Assembly: GCA_963922205.1 (NCBI GenBank)
Contig: CAWUHX010000171.1
Coordinates: forward strand, 558,001 to 622,000
Source: Romanomermis culicivorax
Taxonomy: Eukaryota; Nematoda; Enoplea; Mermithida; Mermithidae
DNA: 64,000 bases
Reading direction: 5' to 3'
Shown piece by piece: positions 23,979 to 35,440 of this stretch. The notes under the pieces are model-generated. The model was given only the letters and a program-made list of their open reading frames with translations, was not told the DNA's origin and made no database searches. The position numbers and the translations under genes were made by a program. The stretch's first letter is position 1. Each line of letters starts with the position of its first letter.

Positions 23979-24182
23979 TCACACAAAAGACTCACTGATC
24001 ATAATGGGACAAACTTGTTTTCTCCATGTATTTTGTCCAATTTTGTATTTTCCAGATTCCAAATTGCCAATCTTGTCAAAAAACTTGCTGAGAAGCAGTG
24101 AGGGTTGATTATCCAATGTAATAGAAATTGAGCTCAAGGAAACCATAACGTTTCGAATCTTCTCCACAGATTGGCTATTCAA
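23979..24182 (-). CDS. Unknown coding fragment with KIGNLESGKYK motif
   Basis: A 67-codon minus-strand frame contains SVEKIRNVMVSLSSISITLD and then DKIGNLESGKYKIGQNTW. The last part recurs at 42240-42440 on the plus strand (EKIGNLESGKYKTDQNT), so the peptide is conserved between two inverted copies with flanking DNA. It is probably an exon piece of a multi-copy gene. No domain recognised. Confidence 0.35.
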   Translation of the reverse strand: MNSQSVEKIRNVMVSLSSISITLDNQPSLLLSKFFDKIGNLESGKYKIGQNTWRKQVCPIMISESFV

Positions 24183-24958
24183 TGGAATGTGTCTCTTCTG
24201 GCAACTTTTGGCCTTTCTAGAGTCGCATCAGAGGACCAAGTTGTTTGTACAACTCCAGATTATGGTTTTGCCTTTGAATATGCATGTAGATGCGATGGAC
24301 CATTTCTCCTCAATGAAGGCATTTTTGGAAACAATGCCTTGGTTGCTTTTGCTTTTTTTCAAATTTCAGGTTGTTCACCCATTGCAACAATTACAGTCTC
24401 TATCATTCCCTGTATATTAGAAATGTCCGATTTTTCATTATCACTAAGGTGATAATTAGGATCAAGTTCCTCACTGAAAATTTTCAAAATCTCAATAGAT
24501 AAAAGTTTTATTTTCTAGAATCTTACTTGTCTGAAGGAATCTGAGGTGGAGTATTTTTTCCAGTTCAAAAGTTCTTCCATTATATGAAGTCCCATCATTT
24601 AGTTTATTTGTTGCCTTAAATTCAGAAGGATGGAAAAAACCTCTCTACAGGTTCCAAAATGTACCTTCCATGATTTTTCTTGTTGTCTCCTCCTTCTGAG
24701 GAAGTGTTAACCAGCTGTGGAATTTTGGATAATTTGGACTTTTTTTGCTGAGAAAAATTGAAAAAACTCCATTAGTTGAAGTATGTTTGATTTCATAGCT
24801 GACCACTGGGTCTACTTTTTTGACTATTTACCCCAATATAACTACAATATGTCATAGTGTCAAGTCAAAGGGCAATGACACATAGCTGAGCCACCTAGTT
24901 TAACTTGACACTCTGACACTTTTCAACCTTATATGACTTGATACTCTGATAAAATCAA
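24183..24958. other. No gene recognised
   Basis: Overlapping short frames on the plus strand near 24171-24452 show no domain. No repeat partner was identified. Confidence 0.3.
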
Positions 24959-25161
24959 CATATCTGTACTTGGGGGAGTTGGGGGGTACCCCCCTCCCAA
25001 CTTGACCAACCATACACCCAACCCCCTCTCCCAGTTTGAAAAAAACTAAAAAAATTTGCAAGTGTATGTTTCTTGAGAAAAATTTCGACTTTTTTTGACC
25101 CCCTCCCCCCGAATTTCGGATTTACCCCTCCCCGCAACTAGTCCGACCTCTTAAAGGTATG
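24959..25161 (+). mobile_element. Family C MITE-like element, third full copy
   Basis: Starts CATATCTGTACTTGGGGG and ends CTCTTAAAGGTATG, with the family order of G-run, CAACTTGACCAACCATACA, C-run, TTTCGGATTTACCCC and AACTAGTCCGACC. Flanks AAAATCAA and ATAATCTA match at 6 of 8 positions, a worn 8-bp target duplication. It abuts the left arm of the large inverted repeat. Confidence 0.65.
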
Positions 25162-25179
25162 ATAATCTATAAAATAATA

Positions 25180-26360
25180 GATGATGCATGCACACAGTGA
25201 TAAATTATGAAATGGTCGAGTTTTGAAATTTATAATTTTTGCACAAAACATCTGATCTAGTTGAACAATACAAGATATTCTTAACACTTTTCATTTCTAA
25301 AAACCAGAAGTATGAAATTGCTGTTTCAGTACTTTTCTTTAGAAATTCATGAAACATAAAATACCAAACAGCAAACAAAATAATGTCATTAACACACACA
25401 ACATAACCAAAATTGAAGGTTGTGTTATCAAAAAAATCATGTTCCCAAAAAAAAATTGCAAAGTTATCGACTATGAATTTATTAAAAATTCAAATGGCTT
25501 GAGTTTTAAAACTTTACATAGAAAGCATTCGAAATAGTATATTTCTCATTCAATTAATGAAAATTACTTCTCCATATATCATTCAAAAAATGCAAGTATA
25601 GATACCAAGAAAATTTTGAAAGATTCCTAAAACTGTGGTCAGATATAACAAAATGCTCAAAACATTGAATACTAATGATCAAAACAACATTTTTCACACA
25701 TGCACAAACACACTCAATATAATTTAAATTAACAATAGAAGAACTGTTAAAATGGATGCTAGATATCAGTGGTATTTTGGAAAGAATCAGCTAATGGATC
25801 AACTACAATTGATTTAAGTCAAATCACACAAATTTCAGAATTTACAAAGAAAACATTCAATAAAGTAAGTCTTTCAATAAATAAATGTACAAAGATTTCT
25901 TCATATAAAAGTTTTGAAAAGTCAGAAATCCTAGAAAAATTTCAATAATTATAGAAGAATAGAAAAATTACAGATTTTCAATACACTATGTTTAGATGAT
26001 TAGAAAATCAAAAATCATTGAAAATTGTGAGGACTAAAGTGAAAAGATCATTCAGAATCACATGATACCTCAAACAATCGGTCAAGTAACCGAATCTATG
26101 AATGCTAGAGATCAGTCGTGTCCTCAAAAATAAAGTTCATCCTACCTGTCTGCTTGGAGAAGGTGAATGAAACACAAATTTTTGCTTCTGACCTAACTAA
26201 AAGTTGAAACCTTGAAATTGAGGGTTCATAAACTCCCTAAGTTAATTTTATCTATCCTCCTGTCACTAATATATCTTCCAAAAACCTTCTTTCCCTATTA
26301 ATTCTACCCTGCTGAGTTCAAAAATGACTATAGATTTTTGAATGAACAAAACAATTCTAC
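25180..26360 (+). repeat. Large inverted repeat, left arm (1.18 kb)
   Basis: Alignable over its whole length with the reverse complement of 35368-36535. Outer landmark is GATGCATGCACACA.TGATAAATT, inner landmark AAAAATGACTATAG near 26330-26340. Between are shared blocks such as ACACACAACATAA and ATGCTAGATATCAGTG. No coding sequence is conserved. The arms enclose about 9 kb and could be ends of one large element or two independent inverted insertions. Confidence 0.7.
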
Positions 26361-26639
26361 TGTTGTGGTAATTCAAGATTCACTATGTAGGCTTTAAAGA
26401 CAACATTGCCACGTATATAAGATCAAATTATGCTGTATCCAAAAATTATACTTTGTGTTCAAATTATTGTTCAGCTCTTCGGACATTCATCGGCTGGCTT
26501 GTCTGGAAGACCGACTTCAATGAAGCCCAGTCGATGACAACTTTTGCCATGTTAAATGTGTTGGAGACCAAACTGGGCAAGTGGTGCTCATGACAACGTT
26601 AACTGGGGGAACATATAGAATTGTAGGGATGATTTCGAT

Positions 26640-27201
26640 TGTAACAAAGTCATGTCATTTCTTTCTCCACATTGTTGATGACATTACTTTGTAACCAGCA
26701 TTACACAGGGCTAATAGCTTGAAACTTTCTCTTGTTCAGATTGCATCATGTGAAAACAACGATTTTACCACCTGCATCATATATGAATTGTTTACAATTC
26801 TAACGCAGTGATAATGCGTGACAAATGCATTCAAATTTGTCACAAAGCGTCAGATTTTTTGAAAAATGATTACACCTTCGTTCTAGATATATAATTATTT
26901 GACTGCTGTTTTCGAAGGCAGCAAGGTCAGAAATGATTTATGAGGCCAGAATGGTGAACTTGCGTTTCTGCAAGTAAGGGAATGAAGTTTACCATTTAAT
27001 AAAAGTGCCCCACGCTAAAAATGGCCAGATTAATGCAATGGTAATGTCATTGGATGACTATTCCATGTTCTGGGATTACCAAGAAGTGCGCAGGGTTGTC
27101 ACATTAGAGAATGGATACATTGACAATCACCAGTATATGTTAGTTTCGTTTGTGCATCCACTAACTCACCATATTAGCCAAAACTTAGAAAAGAATCATG
27201 G
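26640..27201 (+). pseudogene. Coding fragment F, copy 1 (KNGQINAMVM motif)
   Basis: Collinear with 47320-47845. The best-conserved part, 26975-27201, encodes EVYHLIKVPHAKNGQINAM and then DYSMFWDYQEV.RVV.LENG, ending at a CATG/GTAAAT donor also kept in the second copy. Codon-level conservation between copies marks a real exon. An upstream TAA lies between the methionine-containing start and this segment, so the frame may open at a splice site. Protein family not recognised. Confidence 0.45.
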
Positions 27202-27348
27202 TAAATAAAAATGAATGTCCCCCTCCACAATATGTATGAGTATGCGGGCAATTAATCTAATAGGAGTCTCATTACAAAGTGTCAGCCTGCATTCTTGTGC
27301 ATATTCCAAGGTTTCTAATAAAAATTTTCATCTGAAACTTGATTAAGC

Positions 27349-27570
27349 CTATAGTAATTCTCTGGCCTCTAGGTTTCTAGTGGCATCAAGCCTTTGCTCG
27401 CCTACAAAGTACGCCGAGCTAGTAAGCACCAGCTCATGCATGGAATTTTTCAATCGCTTTTTGGTAGCAGAAAGCAGTGATGCCCAACTGGGCTCCTCGG
27501 TGCTCGGCCACTCAAATATGACATCTTTGAAAGAATATGATAGGTAGTTTGTCATTGTTGTAATGAGCAC
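27349..27570 (-). CDS. Unknown coding-like fragment
   Basis: A 73-codon minus-strand frame with a balanced composition (VIFEWPSTEEPSWASLL, then AYFVGEQRLDATRNLEA). G+C is higher than in flanking DNA. No partner exon, domain or second copy was found, so it could be a chance frame. Confidence 0.25.
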   Translation of the reverse strand: MLITTMTNYLSYSFKDVIFEWPSTEEPSWASLLSATKKRLKNSMHELVLTSSAYFVGEQRLDATRNLEARELL

Positions 27571-27759
27571 TCATTCATCTTGCCTTCAAGCAAGTTGGCT
27601 TCTTTCTCGAATTATCAAACTTGACATTTGAATTCAACTTTGATGTGATTTTCTAAAATAATAAGTTGTCAAGTTTAGCTCAAAGAGCCAACCTGCTTTG
27701 ATGGCATAGACAAATGAGTACTCATGTACAGGCCTAAACCTTTTGAAATTAAACTTTCA

Positions 27760-28952
27760 GACACTATAATGATGAAGCCTCAGTTGAGTCATACCTCCAT
27801 TTGTGAAGAATAGAAGAAAAGATGAGAAGCTGCTTCTCGAAATATCTGATGGCTTGGAAGTCGGTTTAGAAACCGAAAAATGTGCCGAAGAGGTAGAAAC
27901 TCTTGAGCAACAAATTATTGCTGAGCCCCAGATTTCTACTGAAAAGAGCACTTTTGGTTCAAAAATTATTTTAGGAAATCATCAAACGCCTTTCTAGTCA
28001 TTCTTTGTCTCCCTAACCCCGGAACCAGCAGACGGAGATGAATGGGATCAGTCCAAAGACTACAAAAAACAGAAACTGGGGAGACCATGTAGGGACTACG
28101 GCTGTGGCTGGAAGTTTTACATCGAATCATATTTAATGCACAAATCCGATGGCACAAAATTGCCATTGTGGCATGAGGATATGGACCTTTTTATACCTGT
28201 AAAATAACTTTTTTTCTCTTTGGCTAGAAATATAAAATGTTATAATTCCTGAAAAAAATCTTGATGGAAAACAGGGAGCCCCAAGCTCTTAACAAATTGC
28301 CCCTCAAAGTTTACAACATGATTGAGCAATACTTTTCAGCAATGCAATACGTTGCTCAGATGTGCTTTTGCAAAAAGAAAAAAATGGTAAAATTTGAATA
28401 GGACAGTGACCTCGAAGGTCACTTACAAGAAGTGGTGCATATTCTCAACATTATGTTGATGAAACCGCAGAAGAATCAAATAGCATTGTTTAAATCACCT
28501 GCATTAAAGGTTTGAAAATAAAGAAAAAAGAAATTAGCATTAACTCAAAGCTTGAATTTATTTTCAGGTTGACACCATCCAGGTGCAAGTTTCCGCTTTT
28601 GAGGACAATGAAACTATTGGGAATAAATCAAATATAAACAAGAATAAGGTCTGTACTGTAAATAAATGTAAAAACATAGAATAACCAATAGAACTTACAT
28701 AATTGCAGGTTTCAGAGATGAATAAACCATCAACATCTAGGGCTATGCCCACAAACAAGCCTGTTTCACCATCCAAGGTAAACTTTGTTATCCCTCAATG
28801 AGCATATAAACTTTGTTCAAATTCATTGCTATATATTTAAGCAGGCTGCTGCAATTGCAGAAGCAGAAAGGATCCACCAGCTAAACAAGGACAAGTTGTT
28901 TCATTCTAAGCTTAAAAAATCATTGTTGTAATATTTACCAAATCAAATAAAT
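27760..28952 (+). CDS. Multi-exon gene K, unknown function
   Basis: Likely exons: about 27787-27960 (acidic, coiled-coil-like, CAEEVETLEQQIIAEP), 27998-28198 (CTAG acceptor; CRDYGCGWKFYIESYLMH, a possible CxxxxC..H finger), about 28270-28509 (YNMIEQYFSAMQYVAQM; one in-frame TAG), 28568-28647, 28709-28777 (STSRAMPTNKPVSPSK) and 28844 to a stop near 28930 (AEAERIHQLNKDKLFHSK). The last three introns are all phase 0 with AAG/GT donors and CAG acceptors, and AATAAA follows at about 28948. That consistency argues for a genuine gene or recent pseudogene. No known family recognised; joins before 28270 are uncertain. Confidence 0.55.
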
Positions 28953-29054
28953 TTTTTATCAGAGTGTCTTGCTTGAATTGCATCTAAAAGTTTTAGGACT
29001 CTATTTTCTATTGTCAAAAAAAATTTGAAAAATATTTCTTTGTTTTTTTCACAG

Positions 29055-30147
29055 AATACTTTAGGTCAAAGCAGTCAATATGGTTGGTCTAATAGAGGAG
29101 GAGCGTCAAATCATCCGTGAAACTGTTCAGATGATTCTGGAGTTTCATTTGGGAGCTGAGGTAAATTGTTAATCTATATGAAAGGATGTGTATAGTATAT
29201 TTATGTCGCAATTGTTTCACTTAGGTGAGAGTCAGCGAATTTGTCACCCGGGCCAACAATTATTTGATGGAAAACTATGGGTGGATACTTAGCTCGAAAG
29301 CACTTAGTCAGGGGGCTTGTTCCTTTTTCCACCTGGAGAGCAATGCGAGGGACCAGGCTTTTGTTCATCAAACATTGCCCAATATTTAGTTCTGAGCACA
29401 AGTACAGAACCATAAAAAATGCAAATCATGTACATATATATATATATATATACCTCGCTCTTAGTAACTTTGCTTTACAGATGGAACAAAATGCCCAAGA
29501 AACTGATGAAATTGAGCTGCCTGTCAGCAACAATGAAGAAGTGGTATACAATGGCGGTATTGAATTGCCTATTTAATTTTTTGCCTTTTTCTAAATCTAA
29601 TAAAAAATTCCATAGCAGTCTGCAACTTCTTCAGATCATGTGTGTGTAGATATTCTGAAATTATTTTTCCTCCAAAGTCAACATATTTGAAATCTAAATA
29701 ACATATTTTTTAGGTTCATTTATTATCTATATGCATTGTCCTTGCGATCAAGAATATCCATGAATTTGAAAGCCTTTCAACTGCTCCATTAAAGCTGATA
29801 TATGGTAGGAATTTGGTACTTTGTTTCATTTTTACTCAGGTTACTCAATTGGCAACTCAAAATGTTGAAATTTGGTCATTTACTCAAAAAGATCAGTTAT
29901 TTAAGGCCTTTCAAAGTGATCACCTGTAATTACTCAATCTTGATTTAAATCTAAATTTAGGCTCTCAACTTTTTGTAATTGTTGTATCATTTCTATGTCT
30001 ATAATTTTTTTTCTATTGTAGGTTGTCGAAGATGAGGAAACAAACTTTTTTTCTGGGCATGTGTGTAGCCTCAACAGTTGTTGGTACCCAGTGAACACTA
30101 CAGCTTACTTGCAAGATCCAAGCTTGCTAGTAATCTATTGTGACTGA
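29055..30147 (+). CDS. Multi-exon gene L, unknown function
   Basis: A TTTTTTTCACAG acceptor at 29054 opens an exon whose ATG is at 29080. It ends at 29160 with GAG/GTAAAT and joins in phase 0 to 29225-29389, giving an 81-residue uninterrupted protein (EEERQIIRETVQMILEFHLG, then VRVSEFVTRANNYLMENYGW) ending in TAG. Further exon-like pieces follow: 29481-29556 (ETDEIELPVSNNEEVVYNG) and 30022-30147 (VVEDEETNFFSGHVC). It lies about 130 bases after the stop of gene K on the same strand, so the two could be one transcription unit or one element. Family unknown. Confidence 0.5.
29425..29452. repeat. (TA)n microsatellite
   Basis: A run of alternating T and A inside the putative intron of gene L. Confidence 0.9.
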
Positions 30148-30284
30148 TACACACTTTCCTTTTTTTCTGGAGGGACACAAGTGATGTAGTGACAACTTGA
30201 TTTTGAATGGAGATTCTGACACTTGGTGACAATGACTGAGATTTAAGACTTAGTGGCAATCAGTAAGAGTCAGAAACTTCAAGA

Positions 30285-30460
30285 CCATGAAAACTATCTG
30301 TCAGACCATTTCTGACAGATAGACTATCCATCAGAAATGCAAAACTATCTGTCAGACCATTTCTGACAGATAGACTTCCGTCGGAAAATTTCTGACAGAT
30401 AGACTATCCATCAGAAAGGTCTCACTATCTGTCAGAATCGCCCTGTCTGTCAGATCAAGC
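30285..30460. repeat. Palindromic CTATCTGTCAGA array
   Basis: CTATCTGTCAGA and its reverse complement TCTGACAGATAG alternate about eight times in 175 bases, with near-matches CTATCCATCAGAAA. The alternation gives several hairpin options. A related array lies at 31020-31160 and a weaker one near 46830-46900. Confidence 0.75.
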
Positions 30461-31019
30461 TGAGCTACACTTGGTAGATGCTTCTGACACAAAGAAATAA
30501 CACTACATGGAAATTCGAACAGTTTATAATGGCATCTACATGAGCTTTCCAAGAGCTTGATGAGAAAAAATTCTCTGAGAAACAGGCATTCAGCTCTGGA
30601 AAAATGGCTTGGGGTAGAAGTCTTCTGTCTTTGGAAATGGGAAAATACACTAGGCTGGTAGGTATTCTATGTTTCATTTTTCCAGATTTGTTCCATCCCA
30701 AGGGGAAAAACTGACTGATGCTTCACATATAAATTTTCCAATTTTTCAAGTATTGGTCTTAAGAAGGTGAAAAGCCCCTTCTTGTTCAGTGACTAATACT
30801 ACAAATTTCGAGGTCCAAAGGGAAGAACCAGTTCGTTTTTCCCCTGAAAAATGTTTTTCATTTTCCCTTCCAAGGGGAAATACTCAACCGTTGGTTTGGT
30901 TAAAAATGCTACAATTTTAAAGTCCAAGGCGTTGTTTCTAGGGAAAACTCATCTGCTTTCCCACTGATACTTTTTGGAAAGTGCTTTCAGCTCAGTAAGG
31001 TTTGAGGGAACTTGAAGAC

Positions 31020-31160
31020 CATGAAAACTATCTTTCTGAATATTCCTGACAGATAGACTATCCATCAGACAGATTGACTATCTGTCAGACAGATAGACTA
31101 TCTGTCAGAAACGTCTTCCTATCTGTCAGAACATCTATCTATCAGATCAAGCTGAACTAT
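31020..31160. repeat. Palindromic CTATCTGTCAGA array, second block
   Basis: Same motif as 30285-30460, again in both orientations, ending with the shared TATCAGATCAAGCTGA.CTA boundary. The shared boundary shows that the two blocks are copies of one larger repeat about 700 bases apart. Confidence 0.7.
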
Positions 31161-31469
31161 TTCTTTCTGGCACCATATTACCTTCTTCTAGCACCAGAGT
31201 TGAATGTTGAAGGCACAAGAATTGCCCTTGACTGTCAAATCATACTGAGCTATTTACTTTCAAGATCTATATTGCCTCTTTTTAGCACCAGATATGAATG
31301 CTGCCAGTACATGGGCACCCCTTATGAATTCTGCCATTTGAGCAATAACACAATGAATCTAGGAAGAAAGTTTCTCACAACCTGACCAGTTTGTGAGCTC
31401 TGCCAGTATACAATCATGAAAAATAAAAACTTTTCAAAGAGAAAATAAAATGTAAAATTTTTTATGGCA

Positions 31470-31715
31470 GCATGTCAGAACATGTTGGGCACTTAAGTAT
31501 GTCAAACACTGTTGGATACCTGTGTATTTGAAAGTTGGACACTTGTGTATGTGAAATACTGTTGGACACTTGTGTTTGTGAAACAAATATCTCACATGTT
31601 GGACACTTTCGTGTACCACACACATGTTGGACACTTGTGTATGTGAAACACTGTTGGGCAGTTATATATGTAAAGCAATGTTGGACATGTTAATGTTTGG
31701 ACACTTGTGTATGTT
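31470..31715 (+). repeat. Minisatellite, about 27-base unit
   Basis: GTTGGACACTTGTGTATGTGAAACACT recurs with substitutions about nine times. Confidence 0.8.
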
Positions 31716-32271
31716 AAGTATGCAAAGTTTAAACATTTTGAAATTTAAACTTGAAATTTATTTTTTTTGGATACAGATTTAAAAAAAAATTTTAAAAATT
31801 AAAAATAAGATCATGGAAAATAAATGGTAAATAATAACTTTGTAAATTTTCTATCCAACACATTAATACATTTTCTTTTCTCCCACTAGAGAACAGCATA
31901 AAGATGACTTTGAATCTATTCACAAGTAAGAAAACTAGCACACATTTTCCCAAACTTTATTAATTGAAGATGCTAATAGTACTTTATAAACTGAATTCAT
32001 ACATGTAACAGCATACAAGATATGAAAATTTAGGTTTAAAAATTGCATGTTTTGGAGTCTAAGGCAGGAAAAAAGGAAATCTTATGGTTATTAAAATTCC
32101 TGATTACATGTATGAAGAATTTGAAAAAAGAAACCTCAAACCAAAGTTTTTGGAAACCATTAGTTTTTAGGAGATCAGAGTCTAGTGATTCTAAATCTGA
32201 AATTGATTCCAGGAATGAGGAGGTTGTACTATCCTATCAAAACTACTGAAATGAGGTTGAAGAAAAAATGA

Positions 32272-34900
32272 ATGAACCAAAAAGGTTGTACAAATGGCTT
32301 GCTCAATAGACTACTTTCACTATACATAAACTTTTTGGTGATAATTTTTAGTGACAATTTAATCATTAATAGCAGAGTCACTTCTGAATATCATGCTGAT
32401 TTTTTCGCAACACTAGACATAAAACTTCATAGGCTTCCAAATGAGCTATTATGCGCCAAAAATTCACCAGAATTAACTGAGCTGCATGAGATTGATCACT
32501 TCTTTACCGATTTATTAGAAATGACTAGAGTTTCTATGCTTATCAACCAGAAAATCCAAGACCTGGTTAACAAAAAGTACAGAAAAAGCAATAACATTAC
32601 TATCGAGATAAGAATTTACACATAACATTTATATTCATTTTCTAATTTATTTTTGTCTTCAGATCAACTTCCAAACTCTGAATGAGACTATTGTTAAACA
32701 CCTAGGACAGTATATTTCTGAGAAATTGGTCTTGAACATCTTAGTGGAGCAATTTACCAAAAGCAGGAATAGTGTCAACCAGTACTGCATCTTTGGAATT
32801 GGGAGCACCAGTGCCTCTGTAGAGTGAGAATATAATCATTTTCAAGGTCTCCATATTAGTGTACTTATATTTAGGGTGCCCAACATAGTGCTGGAGTTTG
32901 TCGTGGATGGTTCAATAGTGTCACTGGTATTAGGTGGTCAAAAGGAGAAAAGTATGAATGAACAAAATTTATCTAATTTCAGTCAAACTGATCATGTTTT
33001 TCTTGCTCTTGTGACACTGAACTTTCTCACCAGTGCCTGAAGTTGGTAAAAAATCAGTCAATTTTTTTTTTAGGGCAGCAGTTTTTTTTGCTGGAGGCAA
33101 AAGAAAAATTTTGGGGCCAAATGAAATGGAGGTGATCATTTGTACATGTTCAAACAACATTTTCCCATTTTGGTAAGAGAATGTTGGGGATAAGGTACAA
33201 AAAATATGCATTTCCGTGCATTTTAGGAGTTCATTATCTCAAAACTTTCCTGCACTTCACACAGGTTATAACTTTGATAATCATTAGTATATAATACCTC
33301 GCCCAGACATAGGTTTTAAAATTCCTACCTTTACCTATCATTTAATGTATAATAGTTTTAATAATCTCAAATGTATTATATCATGTTGTAAGCAGTAATT
33401 TTCAATATCTTATCTTGATATTCAATAAAGATTGACAGTTTTCCCTTGAAACAATTTTTGAGGAAGATCAATGTGTTCAGTCTACAAACTTCGAAGCAAT
33501 AGTTCCTTTCTTAACAAAAAACTGATTTGGAAGCTTCATTGAAGTAATTCTTGGGAATTTATGCACTGTCATTCATATCCTTTCAGTCAAGTTCATGACA
33601 GTAATAAAATTCTAAGAATTATGACTTTTGAACAGAAAATTTGAATCTAATTCTTGAAATAAATGTTTGGAAAATCGATTTTCCAGCATCGCCATGTCAA
33701 TACACTAAAATTTTCTGGTGCTGTGTGCCGTAAAGATGACATCTTTCTTGGGCTGTCACTTGTCAGAGGACTTGAACATTTATTTATCATCTATTGCAAA
33801 TTCATTATGCTATTGGATAGCTTTCTATGAAATTTGTTCCACAATGCTTGTGAATTAGAATTGAAACTCTAAAATTTCAATTTTTTCAATTTTAATGAAA
33901 TCCTTGTAGTTAGAAATAGAATTTGAAAATCACTTTGATTTGGCTATTAGTATTTGGCTATGATGTGTAGCAATACAGGTTTCTTATTACCTATTTTTGC
34001 TATGTGACAATTGTACAAACGAAATATTGGCTTGGCTGTCATTTGTACATGTGTAAATGGATAATGTACAAAAAAACCCTAGAGAGCAGTACTGCTACTG
34101 TTTTCCCAGTTAGTCTTTTTGAGAAGCTATGGTCTAGCTAATTTTTTCTGTTTTGCTTCATTCAAGCTTCAGAATTCTGGCAACTATATAAAATTTAGTG
34201 TGAATTCCTTTTATGTTCAGCCAATAAACATTGCTATCAAGAAATTCAAAAAGCTTCTCCAGTTTGAGCATGAAATGTTCATTCACAAAGTGTATTTTGA
34301 GAAAGCTCCTCCTGATTTCTGTCATGCTTTTGCTATTGACATGTCATCAAAAGTGCTTGAATTTCTACTATATATACAGAAGGATAATTTCTATACTTTG
34401 GATAAATTAGATCATACTAAGGCTCGTAACTTGAAACATCCGTTGATCAATGTTTCAGACTGATTTTCCAAACTATATGATCATGGTTTGCTACACAATG
34501 ACTTGGAGGTGGAGAACTTAGCGGCCAATTTCAATGGAATGGTTTGACTTTTTGACTTTTTGTTCACCACTAGTCATCACAATGAGTAATTCCCAATTTG
34601 ATTTTTCACTTATGTCATCTAATTTATCTCTTTTGATTTACAGCAGCATTTCTATACTGAATTTGGAGGTGTGGCCACATTCATCCCAATGTCAGACAGA
34701 AGAAAATCCCCTTCGACATCTGGACAGACATATATCCCATGTGGTGTCTGTTTGAGTCTCTTGGGAAGGAGTAGGATGTTTGTGGCCTTTTGACCATCGG
34801 AAGCTGCATCAAGGCATGCAGTACAATCCACGATCCAACTCTGGGTTTTGTGAATATTGAAGTGTATTTGAATGAAACATTGTTAATATTTTTTGTACAT
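32272..34900 (+). pseudogene. Kinase-domain multi-exon gene, best copy
   Basis: Exons with matching splice sites in a second copy at 40-41.4 kb: about 32353-32600 (DFFATLDIKLHRLPNELL), 32662-32826 ending before GTGAGA, 32874-32950 (PNIVLEFVVDGSIVSLVLGG) ending before GTATGA, and an exon from 32983 (VFLALVTLNFLTSA). After a damaged stretch, 34220-34585 encodes NIAIKKFKKLL (VAIK-type lysine), then YDHGLLHNDLEVENLAANF (catalytic loop) with one TGA stop. From 34644 follows a C-lobe exon (WCLFESLGKE). The P-loop is missing here but present in the 41.2 kb copy. The PN..LEFVVDG strand pair before the kinase could be a degenerate nuclease fold, which is speculative. Decayed; activity unlikely. Confidence 0.6.
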
Positions 34901-35149
34901 TGTTTGCTTTGTATCTATTCAGTTGATTTTGTATGTATTTAGTTATGTCTGGATTATATACATATATATATAATGTTAATTTTGTATATCATTTAATTTT
35001 GTGTATTGCAATGTCATTTTGTATATTGTTTACTTCATACATATTCAGATATTTATTTGTATTTTGTATAGGTTTTGTATAGTTTGGTAAATACATATTT
35101 TATAGTTTATAGTTTCTGGAAGACAGAAGTATGAGTGGAAGATAAGTAA

Positions 35150-35440
35150 AGTGGTATTGTCCTGAAAAAGTCATATTCACAGAAATCCTGAGTTTAGATA
35201 GGTTTTAGCAGAATTTTTTTGGTCAAAAAAACTACAGTCATTTTTGAATTCAGAAGGGTCGAATTGATGTGGAGAGAAGGTTTTTGCAGTCTTACTGGTA
35301 GATAGTTGAAGGGGTTTTGTCCAAAAAATGTATTGTTTTCACTAAAATTTGGAGTTTAGATGGGTTTTGAGCAGAATTGTTTTGTTCATACAAAAAGCTA
35401 TGGTCATTTTCGAATTCAGCCAAGTGAAATTGATAGGGAA
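35150..35440 (+). repeat. Tandem duplication of about 160 bases
   Basis: GAGTTTAGAT.GGTTTT..GCAGAATT, TCATTTT.GAATTCAG and AGAGAAGGTTTTTG recur in order at about 35190 and 35350. The second unit overlaps the inner end of the right inverted-repeat arm. Confidence 0.6.

Noticed and set aside
31434..31634. Cys/His-rich minus-strand frame with repeated CPT-HIHK words
   Set aside because: It looks like a tandem zinc-binding protein but is simply the translation of the 27-base minisatellite.
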